Assembly: GCF_004684345.1 (NCBI RefSeq)
Contig: NZ_CP038469.1
Coordinates: 558,001 to 622,000 of the forward strand
Length of the DNA stretch: 64,000 bases
Source: Citrobacter tructae
GTDB taxonomy: Bacteria; Pseudomonadota; Gammaproteobacteria; Enterobacterales; Enterobacteriaceae
Reading direction: 5' to 3'
Below the pieces are notes generated by a model. The model did no database searches, was not told the origin of the DNA, and worked only from the letters and a program-made list of their open reading frames with translations. The position numbers and the translations under genes are program-made. Below are positions 9,790 to 19,055 of this stretch, piece by piece. Position 1 is the stretch's first letter. The number at the start of each line of letters is the position of its first letter.

Positions 9790-10460
9790 CAGCGCAGTTC
9801 GAAAAGGTAACCCTGGCCACGCACGGTGGTGATCACGTCATCCGGATACTGTGCCTGAATTTTTTTGCGTAGACGTCCCATCAGCACATCAATAGTGTGG
9901 CTTTCACGCAGTTCGGCGTCCGGATAAAGTTGCAGCATCAGCGAATCTTTGCTGACCACTTTGCCGTTATTGCGGATCAGCGTTTCCATGATGGTGTATT
10001 CAAAAGCGGTGAGTTTGATGACCTCGTCATTCACGGATAATTCGCGGCGGGAAAGGTCAACCTGAAAAGGCGGCAGCGAAATAATCTGCGAGGCAAGGCC
10101 ACTGTTGCGGCGCATCAGTGCCTGCATTCGGGCGACCACCTCTTCAATGTGGAAAGGTTTTGTCACGTAGTCATCTGCACCGGCGCTAAGCACTTCCACT
10201 TTGTCCTGCCAGCCTTCGCGGGCGGTTAAGACCAGAATGGGGAGAGAGACTTCATTGCTGCGCCAGCGGCGGATCAGCGACAAGCCATCTTCATCAGGGA
10301 GTCCTAAGTCGACGATCGCAATATCTGGCAGATGTTCGTTAAGGTAATAATCTGCTTCCTTTGCATCCTCTGCATCATCAACCTGGTGACCAGCATCCTG
10401 TAACTGAACCTTCAGGTGGTGACGTAATAAGGCATTATCCTCAACAACCAGTACGCGCAT
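9789..10460 (-). CDS. phoP: Response regulator PhoP
   Basis: OmpR-family regulator phosphorylated by PhoQ; controls Mg2+ and envelope genes. 223 residues. The receiver domain has the phosphoacceptor Asp in IAIVDLGLPDEDG, the switch Thr in VLTARE and Lys in DDYVTKPF. The C-terminal winged helix carries LTAFEYTIMETLIRN and the recognition-helix region SHTIDVLMGRLRKKI. A PhoP box about 60 bases upstream of the start indicates autoregulation. Confidence 0.98.
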   Translation of the reverse strand: MRVLVVEDNALLRHHLKVQLQDAGHQVDDAEDAKEADYYLNEHLPDIAIVDLGLPDEDGLSLIRRWRSNEVSLPILVLTAREGWQDKVEVLSAGADDYVTKPFHIEEVVARMQALMRRNSGLASQIISLPPFQVDLSRRELSVNDEVIKLTAFEYTIMETLIRNNGKVVSKDSLMLQLYPDAELRESHTIDVLMGRLRKKIQAQYPDDVITTVRGQGYLFELR

Positions 10461-10520
10461 CTTCGTTTCTCCCTCAATAACGGTATGAATAGTTTAACGC
10501 TGATTATGTGGCTGTGGGGA

Positions 10521-10537
10521 TAAACATTTAATAAACC
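10521..10537 (-). promoter_or_regulatory. PhoP box upstream of phoPQ
   Basis: Read on the minus strand this is GGTTTATTAAATGTTTA: two direct GTTTA hexamers (GGTTTA and TGTTTA) separated by five bases, the PhoP consensus. It lies about 61-77 bases upstream of the phoP start, the position expected for the autoregulated promoter. Confidence 0.9.
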
Positions 10538-10569
10538 GAGGGGAAGGGACATTACCGTGGGCGATAAAA

Positions 10570-10602
10570 AAGCCGGGTTGCGCTGATGACGCTTACCCGG
10601 CT
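10570..10602 (-). terminator. Terminator after purB
   Basis: Stem AAGCCGGGT paired with ACCCGGCTT, with a T-run when read on the minus strand, 28 bases past the purB stop. The arms are also REP-like. Confidence 0.8.
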
Positions 10603-10629
10603 TATGTTTACCATCTAGTTGGTCGCTGA

Positions 10630-12000
10630 TTACTTCAGTTCATCAACCATGGTGATAGCACGACCAATATAGTTAGCCGGCGTCATCGCTTTCAGACGCG
10701 TTTTCTCTTCTTCCGGCAGCGCCAGTCCGTCGATAAACTGCTTCATACCTTCGGCATCAACACGCTTGCCACGGGTCAGTTCTTTCAGCTTCTCGTACGG
10801 TTTTTCAATGCCATAGCGACGCATCACGGTCTGGATCGGTTCAGCCAGAACTTCCCAGTTATGATCCAGTTCGTCCAGCAGATGATCGCGGTTCACTTCC
10901 AGTTTACTCACGCCTTTCAGCGTGGACTGATAGGCGATCAGTGCATAGCCGATGCCCACGCCCAGGTTGCGCAGAACGGTCGAATCCGTCAGGTCACGCT
11001 GCCAGCGGGAGACCGGTAGTTTGCTTGCCAGATGCTGCAGTACCGCGTTAGACAGACCCAGGTTGCCTTCGGAGTTTTCGAAGTCGATTGGGTTAACTTT
11101 ATGCGGCATGGTGGAAGAACCAATTTCACCGGCGATGGTTTTCTGTTTGAAGTGGTTCAGCGCCACATAACCCCAGACGTCGCGGTCAAAATCGATCAGA
11201 ATGGTGTTGAAACGCGCAACGCAATCGAACAGCTCGGCAATGTAGTCGTGCGGTTCTATCTGCGTGGTGTACGGGTTCCACTGGATACCCAGTGAAGTCA
11301 CAAACTCTTCGCTGAACTGATGCCAGTCAACTTCCGGGTAAGCGGCGATGTGGGCGTTATAGTTACCAACGGCACCGTTGATTTTACCGAGAATTTCGAC
11401 CTGGTTGAGCTGGCGGTACTGACGTTCCATACGGTACGCCACGTTAGCCATTTCTTTACCGAGTGTAGACGGCGTGGCGGGCTGACCGTGGGTACGGGAC
11501 AGCAGGGGAATATCGCGATACTGTACGGACAGGTCTTTCACTGCGTCAATCAGCTTGCGCCAGTACGGCAGGATAACTTCGTCGCGTGCGGTTTTCAGCA
11601 TTAGCGCGTGAGACAGGTTGTTGATGTCTTCTGAGGTACACGCGAAGTGAATAAACTCGGAAACGGCATGCAGTTCCGGGATATCAGCCACTTTTTCTTT
11701 CAGAAAATATTCAACGGCCTTCACATCATGGTTGGTCGTCCGCTCAATGGTTTTGATGCGTGCGGCATCTTCTTCATTGAAGTTAGCGACTATCGCATCA
11801 AGGAAACCGATTGCGTCGGCAGCAAAAGCAGGAACTTCCTTGATCGCTGCGTGCGCGGCCATTTTTTGCAGCCAGCGTACTTCAACCTGTACACGGAATT
11901 TCAGCAAACCATATTCGCTGAAAATCCCGCGCAGCGCGCTGACTTTATCGCCGTAGCGTCCATCGACAGGGGAAACGGCGGTCAGTGAGGATAATTCCAT
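10630..12000 (-). CDS. purB: Adenylosuccinate lyase
   Basis: Cleaves SAICAR to AICAR and adenylosuccinate to AMP in purine synthesis. 456 residues, family length. Signature of the fumarase/aspartase superfamily GSSTMPHKVNPIDFEN is present, as are the catalytic His regions RTTNHDVKAVE and SRTHGQPATPSTLGKE. hflD starts only three bases upstream in the same direction, the usual hflD-purB operon. Confidence 0.98.
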   Translation of the reverse strand: MELSSLTAVSPVDGRYGDKVSALRGIFSEYGLLKFRVQVEVRWLQKMAAHAAIKEVPAFAADAIGFLDAIVANFNEEDAARIKTIERTTNHDVKAVEYFLKEKVADIPELHAVSEFIHFACTSEDINNLSHALMLKTARDEVILPYWRKLIDAVKDLSVQYRDIPLLSRTHGQPATPSTLGKEMANVAYRMERQYRQLNQVEILGKINGAVGNYNAHIAAYPEVDWHQFSEEFVTSLGIQWNPYTTQIEPHDYIAELFDCVARFNTILIDFDRDVWGYVALNHFKQKTIAGEIGSSTMPHKVNPIDFENSEGNLGLSNAVLQHLASKLPVSRWQRDLTDSTVLRNLGVGIGYALIAYQSTLKGVSKLEVNRDHLLDELDHNWEVLAEPIQTVMRRYGIEKPYEKLKELTRGKRVDAEGMKQFIDGLALPEEEKTRLKAMTPANYIGRAITMVDELK

Positions 12001-12003
12001 AGA

Positions 12004-12645
12004 TCACAACTCCGGGGTTAAATGAGCAAGAATTTGTTTTGCCTGAGTGGTCAGGCGATTACGAGAAAACATGAGTTGCAGACGACCGCCACCCACCTGA
12101 TGCCAGAGTACGGCAGCGCGAATGCCAGCCAGAAGCGAAGCACGTACTTTAGCCTGAACTTGTGGGCTCTGAAGGATGGCCGGGGAACCCGTGACCTGAA
12201 TACGCGGGCCGAGTGGGCTGATGACGTCAACATAAATACCCGCCATCGCACTCATCAATGTTTCTGACTGCAAATCAAAATGGTCCAGTTGGCGCTGCAA
12301 GCCGTTGATACGGTCTCCCAGCGTGTCCATCGCGCCTTTGGCGGCTGACAGCTTACGCTCCAGCACCATCAGACTTAACGTGTAGCGGGTGAGTTCCGCG
12401 TTTAGCCCCTGACGACTGCTGGCGTTAAGTACGCCAAGTAGCGTTTCAAGACCAAGACGCAGATTAGCCTCGCTACCGCCAAATACGCCCAGCGTTGAGC
12501 TGGGGTTCATGTCGATGACACTGTTCAGTGAAACGTGTAATGCATCGGCATCACAATGCCCCTGGTGCGCCAGTTCTTGCACCAAGCGTGCCGACTGACA
12601 AATGCCTGCCAGGGCGAGGGTGATGTCATAATAATTCTTTGCCAC
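12004..12645 (-). CDS. hflD: High-frequency lysogenisation protein HflD
   Basis: Peripheral membrane protein of 213 residues that in E. coli binds lambda CII and lowers lysogeny; its cellular role is unclear. The GTG start giving MAKNYYDITLALAG was chosen because it matches the known protein and has AAGGA upstream at normal spacing; an earlier GTG two codons upstream sits too close to that site. Lies between mnmA and purB in one transcription unit. Confidence 0.95.
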   Translation of the reverse strand: MAKNYYDITLALAGICQSARLVQELAHQGHCDADALHVSLNSVIDMNPSSTLGVFGGSEANLRLGLETLLGVLNASSRQGLNAELTRYTLSLMVLERKLSAAKGAMDTLGDRINGLQRQLDHFDLQSETLMSAMAGIYVDVISPLGPRIQVTGSPAILQSPQVQAKVRASLLAGIRAAVLWHQVGGGRLQLMFSRNRLTTQAKQILAHLTPEL

Positions 12646-12679
12646 GTTCACTGCTTCCTTGTATTAAATGTGTAAGTAA

Positions 12680-13786
12680 TTATACCGGCAGAGGCAATCG
12701 TTGTTCGATAATACCGCCGCCAAGGCACACTTCGCCATTGTAAAAGACGGCCGACTGACCTGGCGTTACCGCTGCAACCGGCTCGTCAAAAATCACTTCA
12801 ATACGCTCGTCATCCAGTGCCTTAACGGTGCACGGGATATCGGTCTGGCGATAGCGGGTTTTCACCGTGCAGCGCATTGTGCCGATGAACGGTTCGCGAT
12901 CGACCCAATGCAGTTGTTGCGCGATCAGGCCAACGGACATCAGGCGCGGATGATCATGCCCCTGAGCAACAACCAGAATGTTGTTCTCAACGTCTTTATC
13001 GACCACATACCATGGATCTTCGGTTCCTTCTTTAGTTCCGCCGATCCCCAGGCCTTTACGTTGGCCCAGCGTGTGGTACATCAGTCCCTGGTGCTGACCA
13101 ATCTCTTCGCCATCTACGGTGATGATTTTTCCTGGCTGTGCCGGCAGATAACGGCCGAGGAACTCGCGGAATTTACGCTCGCCAATAAAGCAGATGCCGG
13201 TGGAGTCTTTTTTCTTCGCAGTAATCAGACCCAGATCTTCGGCAATTTTACGCACCTGTGGCTTTTCCAGTTCACCGACCGGGAACAGGCTTTGGGCGAT
13301 CTGCTCGTGGCCGAGCGTGTAGAGGAAATAGCTCTGGTCTTTATTGCCGTCGAGTCCACGCAGCAGGCGGCTTTTGCCGTCGACATCCGCACGGCGCACG
13401 TAATGACCGGTGGCGATGTAATCGGCACCTAAATCTTCAGCGGCAAATTCGAGGAAGGCTTTAAACTTAATTTCTTTGTTGCACAGAATATCCGGGTTTG
13501 GCGTACGGCCCGCTTTGTACTCTTCAAGGAACAGTTCAAAGACGTTGTCCCAGTATTCTGCTGCAAAGTTGACGGTATGCAGTTCAATGCCGAGTTTGTC
13601 ACAGACGGCTTGCGCATCCGCAAGATCGGCGGCAGCGGTACAGTATTCCTCACCGTCGTCCTCTTCCCAGTTCTTCATGAACAGGCCTTCTACCTGATAA
13701 CCCTGTTGTTGCAACAGCCAGGCAGAAACGGAGGAATCGACACCGCCGGACATGCCGACGATCACTTTTTTTGGGCTTTCAGACAT
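12680..13786 (-). CDS. mnmA: tRNA-specific 2-thiouridylase
   Basis: Thiolates U34 of tRNA-Lys, -Glu and -Gln using sulfur relayed by the Tus proteins. 368 residues. ATP-pyrophosphatase P-loop GMSGGVDSS, catalytic Cys in NPDILCNKEIKF (position 102 by E. coli numbering) and the second catalytic Cys in DSTGICFIGERKF (199) are all present. The start MSESPKKVIVG fits the family; the frame is open 15 codons upstream without similarity. Confidence 0.98.
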   Translation of the reverse strand: MSESPKKVIVGMSGGVDSSVSAWLLQQQGYQVEGLFMKNWEEDDGEEYCTAAADLADAQAVCDKLGIELHTVNFAAEYWDNVFELFLEEYKAGRTPNPDILCNKEIKFKAFLEFAAEDLGADYIATGHYVRRADVDGKSRLLRGLDGNKDQSYFLYTLGHEQIAQSLFPVGELEKPQVRKIAEDLGLITAKKKDSTGICFIGERKFREFLGRYLPAQPGKIITVDGEEIGQHQGLMYHTLGQRKGLGIGGTKEGTEDPWYVVDKDVENNILVVAQGHDHPRLMSVGLIAQQLHWVDREPFIGTMRCTVKTRYRQTDIPCTVKALDDERIEVIFDEPVAAVTPGQSAVFYNGEVCLGGGIIEQRLPLPV

Positions 13787-13839
13787 AGGAATACTCACGA
13801 CATTGAACTTCAAGGCGGCATATTCTATCACGCAGCCCT

Positions 13840-14301
13840 TTACTTGACACCCTCTGTAAACGGCCAGTTAAATTCTCCGATCATGGCCAACGGATACCGT
13901 TGCCCGCTCTGATAACAGCGAATGCTCTCGGCAACCAGCGGCGAACGCAGATTTGGCGCTGAGATAATCTCTTCTGCACTCACCCAGCGACAGCAGTCTA
14001 TATCGCTGTCATGCGGTTCAGTAGCGCACATATTGGCAAGCTCGATAGAAAACAGAAAACGTAAAAAGGGCGTTCTGTCCGGTGCGATCCATTGATGCAG
14101 ACGAATGAAGTGCTGTGGTTGCGCGGTGATGCCGGTTTCTTCCCACAGTTCGCGCGCGGCGGCTTGCGCCAGAGTTTCATCCGCTTCCAGGTGCCCGGCG
14201 GGTTGATTCCACAAGGCTTTGCCATTGATAGTTTCTTCAACGACTAAAAATTTATCTTCGGCATGCACAATGCAGGCGACGGTAACGTGCGGTTTGAACA
14301 T
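13840..14301 (-). CDS. nudJ: Nudix phosphatase NudJ
   Basis: Nudix hydrolase of 153 residues acting in E. coli on thiamine pyrimidine pyrophosphates and nucleoside di/triphosphates. The Nudix box is complete: it begins GHLEADE and ends RELWEETGI, with the GX5EX7REUXEEXGU spacing. Lies just upstream of mnmA in the same direction, the conserved nudJ-mnmA-hflD-purB arrangement. Confidence 0.97.
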   Translation of the reverse strand: MFKPHVTVACIVHAEDKFLVVEETINGKALWNQPAGHLEADETLAQAAARELWEETGITAQPQHFIRLHQWIAPDRTPFLRFLFSIELANMCATEPHDSDIDCCRWVSAEEIISAPNLRSPLVAESIRCYQSGQRYPLAMIGEFNWPFTEGVK

Positions 14302-14311
14302 GGTTCACCTC

Positions 14312-15241
14312 TTATTCTTCTTTAAAGCCTTCAGCCACATCTGGCCAGCTAATCTTGCCAGTAGTCTTATCGATACTGATGTAGGCCACGGGAGGGGAGG
14401 TTTGTGGATCGGCCCCTCCACGGCACAACGCTGTCTGGTGATCTTCGCGCACGATAATCTCAATGGCCGTTTTTGCATTCCAGCTTTCATAAAAAATACA
14501 TTGATAGTCGTGACGCAAATCAAGGCTGGCGACCCGTGTTGCTTTATCTGTAGAGACTGGATTGATGTCGTCGCGATAGCGATCGCCGCTGTTTAAGGGC
14601 TGTAGCTGTGATTTTTTTAACCAGCCGCGCACAATATGGCGATCTGCAGTGTAATAGACCACGTCAATAAAATCGTCTTTAGACTCTTCCTGCGCTGAAA
14701 CTACGTCGCCGGGTACCAGGAACACGGAACTGCTGCGGCACTGCTCATTCGGCATTGAATAGAACCCTGCGCGTGTACTGCCAGTGACCTGATAATGGTT
14801 ACTGGCGGTGGAGGGCGTCTTCTCGCGTTGCGACATCGTTTTATTGGCCCAAGTTTGGCATGCGTGGCTAACGGGAAGCGGATTAGCTAACGGTGTGAGT
14901 CCGTCTGTTTTAATCCAACCGGTGGCGAAAGTGCCATTTGCGCCCCGATAACGGACGTAACGAAAAGGTTCGTCTTTGGACAACATGCCAGTGCTTTCAT
15001 AACGCTGCGAACTCCGGAGTACCTCTACAGTGTCGCTATTGACCAAAAAAGCAGAAAGCTGGCATTCGGTGGCCGGTGCGGAATAGAAATGCAGACGGGA
15101 GTCGGTTTTCACTTTGGCAGAGTCATAAAGGTAGTTAGCCTCTCCTGCAGCGATCCCGGCAATCGACTCACAGTCCTGTTCTGCTGAACAAAACGGTGAC
15201 GCGCCGAGCAGGACGAATGTCGCAATAAGCCGTTTATCCAT
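14312..15241 (-). CDS. Unrecognised exported protein with two SH3-like repeats (putative)
   Basis: 309 residues, not present in E. coli K-12 between nudJ and rluE as I remember it. Signal peptide MDKRLIATFVLLGASPFCSA followed by a mature chain with several cysteines (disulfide candidates). Two similar halves, each running from a Tyr/Ser-rich strand through a Phe/Ala-Thr-Gly-Trp turn (FATGWIKTDGLTPL; HIVRGWLKKSQLQPL), suggest tandem bacterial SH3-like domains; this is inference. The start lies ten bases downstream of nothing obvious but has a plausible GGAAGA upstream. Periplasmic location likely, function unknown. Confidence 0.8.
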   Translation of the reverse strand: MDKRLIATFVLLGASPFCSAEQDCESIAGIAAGEANYLYDSAKVKTDSRLHFYSAPATECQLSAFLVNSDTVEVLRSSQRYESTGMLSKDEPFRYVRYRGANGTFATGWIKTDGLTPLANPLPVSHACQTWANKTMSQREKTPSTASNHYQVTGSTRAGFYSMPNEQCRSSSVFLVPGDVVSAQEESKDDFIDVVYYTADRHIVRGWLKKSQLQPLNSGDRYRDDINPVSTDKATRVASLDLRHDYQCIFYESWNAKTAIEIIVREDHQTALCRGGADPQTSPPVAYISIDKTTGKISWPDVAEGFKEE

Positions 15242-15290
15242 GTTGTTTTCTCTTCCTTGTTAATGGTTGCGTTAAAAGTGAACGCTACGG

Positions 15291-15908
15291 CTATATTTCC
15301 CGCCATTCGCCGTTGGCGAGGTTTTCCAGCGTGTAATCACCCATGGCATAACGGATTAAACGCAGCGTGGGGAAACCCACGTGCGCCGTCATGCGTCTCA
15401 CCTGGCGGTTACGGCCCTCATATAAAGTCACTTTCAGCCAGCTGGTGGGAATGTTTTTGCGCTCACGAATCGGGGGATTTCGCGGCCACAGCCAGTCAGG
15501 TTCTGCAACAACCTCAATGCCTGCTGGCAAAGTAGGGCCGTCATTGAGCGTCACTCCGTGACGCAGAGCGTCCAGCGCGTCTGGCGTCGGATCACCTTCA
15601 ACCTGGACGTAATAAATTTTCCCGGTACGTTTACCCGGTTGCGTCAGTCGAGCCTGTAATGCCCCGTCATTTGTCAGTACCAGCAGGCCTTCACTGTCCC
15701 GATCCAGGCGGCCCGCAGCATAGACGCCCTGTACGGGAATAAAATCTTTTAACGTGCTGCGGCCCGCTTCGTCAGTAAATTGTGGCAAAACATCGTAGGG
15801 TTTATTGAACAAAACCACGCGTTTTGGCTGGTTTTCTTTACGCTGCTTAGTGACTTGTCGTGAGCTGAATCGCTCAACCCGGTGATTTCTAAAAGAAGTT
15901 TTTTGCAT
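15291..15908 (-). CDS. rluE: 23S rRNA pseudouridine 2457 synthase
   Basis: RsuA-family pseudouridine synthase modifying U2457 of 23S rRNA. 205 residues from MQKTSFRNHRVERFSS. The catalytic motif GRLDRDSEGLLVLTN with its Asp, and the family C-terminal motif YEGRNRQVRRM, are visible. E. coli annotation uses a start about a dozen codons further upstream in some versions. Divergent from icd across a 200-base gap. Confidence 0.96.
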   Translation of the reverse strand: MQKTSFRNHRVERFSSRQVTKQRKENQPKRVVLFNKPYDVLPQFTDEAGRSTLKDFIPVQGVYAAGRLDRDSEGLLVLTNDGALQARLTQPGKRTGKIYYVQVEGDPTPDALDALRHGVTLNDGPTLPAGIEVVAEPDWLWPRNPPIRERKNIPTSWLKVTLYEGRNRQVRRMTAHVGFPTLRLIRYAMGDYTLENLANGEWREI

Positions 15909-16110
15909 GGTATTTTCAGATTATATCAATTGCCGCATTATAGCCTAAGAACGAGTGTCTTTCATGGCGGCGAACAATAGGGTAGTATTGACACGCTCAT
16001 TACAAATCATTAACAAAAAGTTGCTCTAACGCATCCGTGTAGCAGGACGCAAATGCACATGCAGCGTGATGACAGACGAGCAGAACCAGAAGCGCTCGAA
16101 GGAGAGGTGA

Positions 16111-17361
16111 ATGGAAAGCAAAGTAGTTGTTCCGGCGGAAGGTAAGAAGATCACCCTGCAAAACGGCAAACTCAACGTTCCTGAAAATCCGATTATCCCG
16201 TTCATTGAAGGCGACGGTATCGGCGTTGATGTAACCCCACCGATGATCAAAGTTGTCGATGCTGCTGTCGAGAAAGCCTATAAAGGCGAGCGTAAAATCT
16301 CCTGGATGGAAATCTACACCGGCGAGAAATCCACCCAGGTTTATGGCCAGGACGTCTGGCTGCCTGCTGAAACCCTTGATCTGATTCGTGACTACCGTGT
16401 TGCCATCAAAGGCCCACTGACTACTCCAGTTGGCGGCGGTATTCGCTCACTGAACGTTGCGCTGCGCCAGGAACTTGACCTGTACGTGTGCCTGCGTCCG
16501 GTACGTTACTACCAGGGCACGCCAAGCCCGGTTAAACATCCTGAACTGACCGATATGGTCATCTTCCGTGAAAACTCTGAAGACATCTACGCGGGTATCG
16601 AGTGGAAAGCTGACTCTGCTGATGCAGAGAAAGTGATTAAATTCCTGCGCGAAGAGATGGGCGTGAAGAAAATTCGCTTCCCGGAACATTGTGGCATTGG
16701 TATCAAACCGTGCTCCGAAGAAGGGACCAAGCGTTTGGTGCGTGCGGCGATTGAATACGCCATCGCCAACGATCGTGATTCTGTTACTCTGGTACACAAA
16801 GGTAACATCATGAAATTCACCGAAGGCGCGTTCAAAGACTGGGGTTACCAGTTAGCGCGTGAAGAATTCGGTGGAGAACTGATCGACGGCGGCCCGTGGG
16901 TGAAAATCAAAAACCCGAAAACCGGTAAAGAGATCATTGTTAAAGACGTTATCGCCGATGCGTTCCTGCAGCAGATCCTGCTGCGCCCGGCAGAGTATGA
17001 CGTCATCGCCTGTATGAACCTGAACGGTGACTATATCTCTGATGCTCTGGCAGCGCAGGTTGGCGGGATTGGTATCGCACCGGGTGCAAACATCGGTGAC
17101 GAATGTGCACTGTTCGAAGCGACCCACGGTACAGCACCGAAGTATGCGGGTCAGGATAAAGTGAACCCAGGTTCCATCATCCTGTCAGCTGAAATGATGC
17201 TCCGCCACATGGGTTGGGTTGAAGCGGCTGATTTAATTGTTAAAGGTATGAGTGGTGCGATCAACGCGAAAACCGTGACCTATGACTTCGAACGTCTGAT
17301 GGACGGCGCTAAACTGCTGAAATGTAGCGAGTTTGGCGACGCAATTATCGAAAACATGTAA
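16111..17361 (+). CDS. icd: Isocitrate dehydrogenase (NADP+)
   Basis: TCA-cycle enzyme converting isocitrate to 2-oxoglutarate, 416 residues, intact. The regulatory phosphorylation serine lies in GGGIRSLNVALRQEL; substrate Arg and Tyr residues and the NADP region GTAPKYAGQDKVNPGS are present. The last roughly 160 bases are present a second time at 27502-27663, so the 3' end of this working copy was probably supplied by an integrating element, as phage 21 and e14 do. The encoded C terminus is still normal. Confidence 0.98.
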   Translation: MESKVVVPAEGKKITLQNGKLNVPENPIIPFIEGDGIGVDVTPPMIKVVDAAVEKAYKGERKISWMEIYTGEKSTQVYGQDVWLPAETLDLIRDYRVAIKGPLTTPVGGGIRSLNVALRQELDLYVCLRPVRYYQGTPSPVKHPELTDMVIFRENSEDIYAGIEWKADSADAEKVIKFLREEMGVKKIRFPEHCGIGIKPCSEEGTKRLVRAAIEYAIANDRDSVTLVHKGNIMKFTEGAFKDWGYQLAREEFGGELIDGGPWVKIKNPKTGKEIIVKDVIADAFLQQILLRPAEYDVIACMNLNGDYISDALAAQVGGIGIAPGANIGDECALFEATHGTAPKYAGQDKVNPGSIILSAEMMLRHMGWVEAADLIVKGMSGAINAKTVTYDFERLMDGAKLLKCSEFGDAIIENM

Positions 17362-17363
17362 TG
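17200..17363 (+). repeat. Left attachment-type direct repeat (icd 3' end)
   Basis: From CTCCGCCACATGGGTTGGGT to the TAAT after the icd stop. The partner is at 27502-27665. The longest identical run lies in the middle, from TATGACTTCGAACG to GCTGAAATGT, the likely strand-exchange region. Confidence 0.85.
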
Positions 17364-17385
17364 CGGTAATTTGTTAAATTCATTA

Positions 17386-17414
17386 ACGGGAGCGTAACGC
17401 TCCCGTTTTTTTTT
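17386..17414 (+). terminator. icd terminator
   Basis: Perfect stem ACGGGAGCG / CGCTCCCGT with a run of nine T, 25 bases after the icd stop. Confidence 0.92.
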
Positions 17415-17430
17415 GTTAGGCTGCTAACGG

Positions 17431-17463
17431 TTATCAAAATTTTATCAAAACAAGTTATCAAAA
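17431..17463 (+). repeat. Three TTATCAAAA repeats, putative integrase arm sites
   Basis: TTATCAAAA occurs at 17431, 17442 and 17455, spaced 11 and 13 bases apart, immediately inside the left end of the element. A fourth copy is at 27372 near the right end. Tandem short repeats flanking the core are how lambda-type integrases bind attP arms; the binding role is inferred. Confidence 0.55.
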
Positions 17464-17817
17464 CTCCTTGGTAGTTTGGGGTTGGCTGGTCGGTCAGCTG
17501 GCAGTTCTATTGCCAGGTTCCCATTAGGCATTCCTCAGCATTTTATTATTGCTGGTGGACGCTCGTTAATATTTAGGTCCGTTCTGTGCCAGAAGCGGAG
17601 GTTGTCTCTTTCGGCCAATTTAATTGTTCAGCCTCAAAACTGTTTTGATAAATCGTTTGGATACTTACATGCAAACCTCCCAAAAACTGAAAAAGCCTCG
17701 CAGCTATCCTGATTTTTTTAACATTTATATGAGATTAATCTCAGTGCGTGTTCTTTGAAAACTATAACCTTTCATTAATTGTGGGTTATTCAAGTTTTGC
17801 GGGAGCAGGGTAATAGC
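17464..17817. other. Non-coding left end of the element
   Basis: About 350 bases with no supportable gene. It contains one copy of the dispersed GTGCCAGAAGC repeat (17586) and AT-rich promoter-like stretches, but no clear operator. Confidence 0.5.
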
Positions 17818-18024
17818 ATGGCAGATATAACATTAAATATTGAGCGTGCCCCAGATTACGCATCAAAGATGGTCAGTAAGAAAACACATCGCACACTAGC
17901 GATGGTCAAGCTTTCTTGTCAGGCGCAGTTTGCTATAGCCTTCTACTTATTTGCAGGCGGCGTAATCGGGGCTATCTCATTGGCGCTCTATTTAATGATG
18001 CAGGAAGGTGTCTTCCTGTATTAA
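17818..18024 (+). CDS. Small membrane protein of unknown function
   Basis: 68 residues from MADITLNIERAPDYASKM, with a GGGAGCAGG ribosome-binding stretch upstream. The N-terminal half is polar and basic; a single hydrophobic segment AQFAIAFYLFAGGVIGAISLAL runs near residues 38-60. A holin- or superinfection-type function would be a guess. I do not recognise the family. Confidence 0.5.
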   Translation: MADITLNIERAPDYASKMVSKKTHRTLAMVKLSCQAQFAIAFYLFAGGVIGAISLALYLMMQEGVFLY

Positions 18025-18119
18025 CCCGGTTATAAGTAAGACTGGTTGTCTGTAGCAGCTCGCGCCCATCGCTATCGATAAGCGCATTCAGCTGAGGCTT
18101 GAACATCCTCACCATCAGC

Positions 18120-18475
18120 TGGTGGCCACCTTTAAACCGCAAGTATTCGGAATTGCTGGAGGAATACAAAACCCTTCGGCGCTGCTTCTCTGTTTCCGCC
18201 CAGGTTCCGTATACCGACGTATGGACACATAAGCCCGTTCACTTTTATCCAGGCAAACATCCAAGCGAAAAACCTGCCGATATGCTGAAGCAGATCATTA
18301 GCGCCAGCAGCAGGTCAGGGGATATCGTAGTCGATTTCTTTATGGGCTGTGGTTCAACTGTGAAAGCTGCAATAGAACTTGGCCGTCGGGCGATCGGCGT
18401 AGAACTGGAAGCAGACAGGTTTTTTGAAACTGTCAGAGAAGTTGAGGAGATGGATCGAACATTGATATCACTATG
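18120..18475 (+). pseudogene. C-terminal fragment of a phage DNA methyltransferase
   Basis: The frame resembles the C-terminal third of phage N6-adenine/N4-cytosine DNA methylases: KPVHFYPGKHPSEKPADML followed by the AdoMet-binding motif DFFMGCGSTVKAAIELGR and GVELEADRFF. The catalytic (D/N/S)PP(Y/F) motif and the rest of the N-terminal part are absent, so it cannot be a complete enzyme. After residue LISLC the frame runs on antisense to the next gene, marking the break point. Confidence 0.75.
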
Positions 18476-18772
18476 CTACCGTTTCGTTTTTTTCATTATA
18501 GGTAAAATGGTAGCGGCAGGTTCATCTGATGTGCTGGATATATGTTTTTGCATCCTGGCTAATGCCTCTTTGACCATCTGTGCTGCTTTATGCCTGGTAC
18601 AACGTAGCAACTCCTCTTTTCGGAATTTGGTTCCACAGTCATTGCATTCTACCGGGCAAAAGTCCTGTGAATTGTAGATATCTTCAACGCATGGTAACTC
18701 GGTTAAGTGGCCACACTTGGGGCACTTGTATTTAACGCTGAACACTGTGAGGTTTCTCTTTTGCAAAAACAT
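18476..18772 (-). CDS. Small zinc-ribbon protein, phage-type
   Basis: 98 residues. Two CxxC knuckles (CPKCGH near residue 18 and CNDCGTK near residue 44) form a likely zinc ribbon, followed by a basic helix that ends KKTKR. No convincing ribosome-binding site precedes the ATG; a GTG start at VFSVKYKC is possible. Similar small zinc-ribbon genes occur in lambdoid prophages. Role unknown; nucleic-acid binding is inferred. Confidence 0.6.
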   Translation of the reverse strand: MFLQKRNLTVFSVKYKCPKCGHLTELPCVEDIYNSQDFCPVECNDCGTKFRKEELLRCTRHKAAQMVKEALARMQKHISSTSDEPAATILPIMKKTKR

Positions 18773-19055
18773 AATGTTATTTTAATGTAGATAAATGTTT
18801 CATGGATTTACATGTTATAACCAAAAAATTGCGAGGGATGTTGCACTTCATGCGCGTGGATGATGATGTTTTATCCATTCGCAACAAATAGTTACACGTC
18901 GAAATTAAATCTTCCACACTGCAATAAACCAGCCATTTATCTGTATGGTTCAGTGAATCATTTACGACTTTTTTTGTTGAATAATTCAATCTCTGAATCG
19001 TGAACCCACTTCCCCTCATTTCCGAGAGGATTCATATCAATCAAGAGGGGGCTAA

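Noticed and set aside
18777..19019. 80-residue minus-strand frame upstream of the tail fibre
   Set aside because: No ribosome-binding site, Ser/Thr/Lys-rich unstructured composition and no family resemblance; it covers a region likely to hold the promoter of neighbouring genes.
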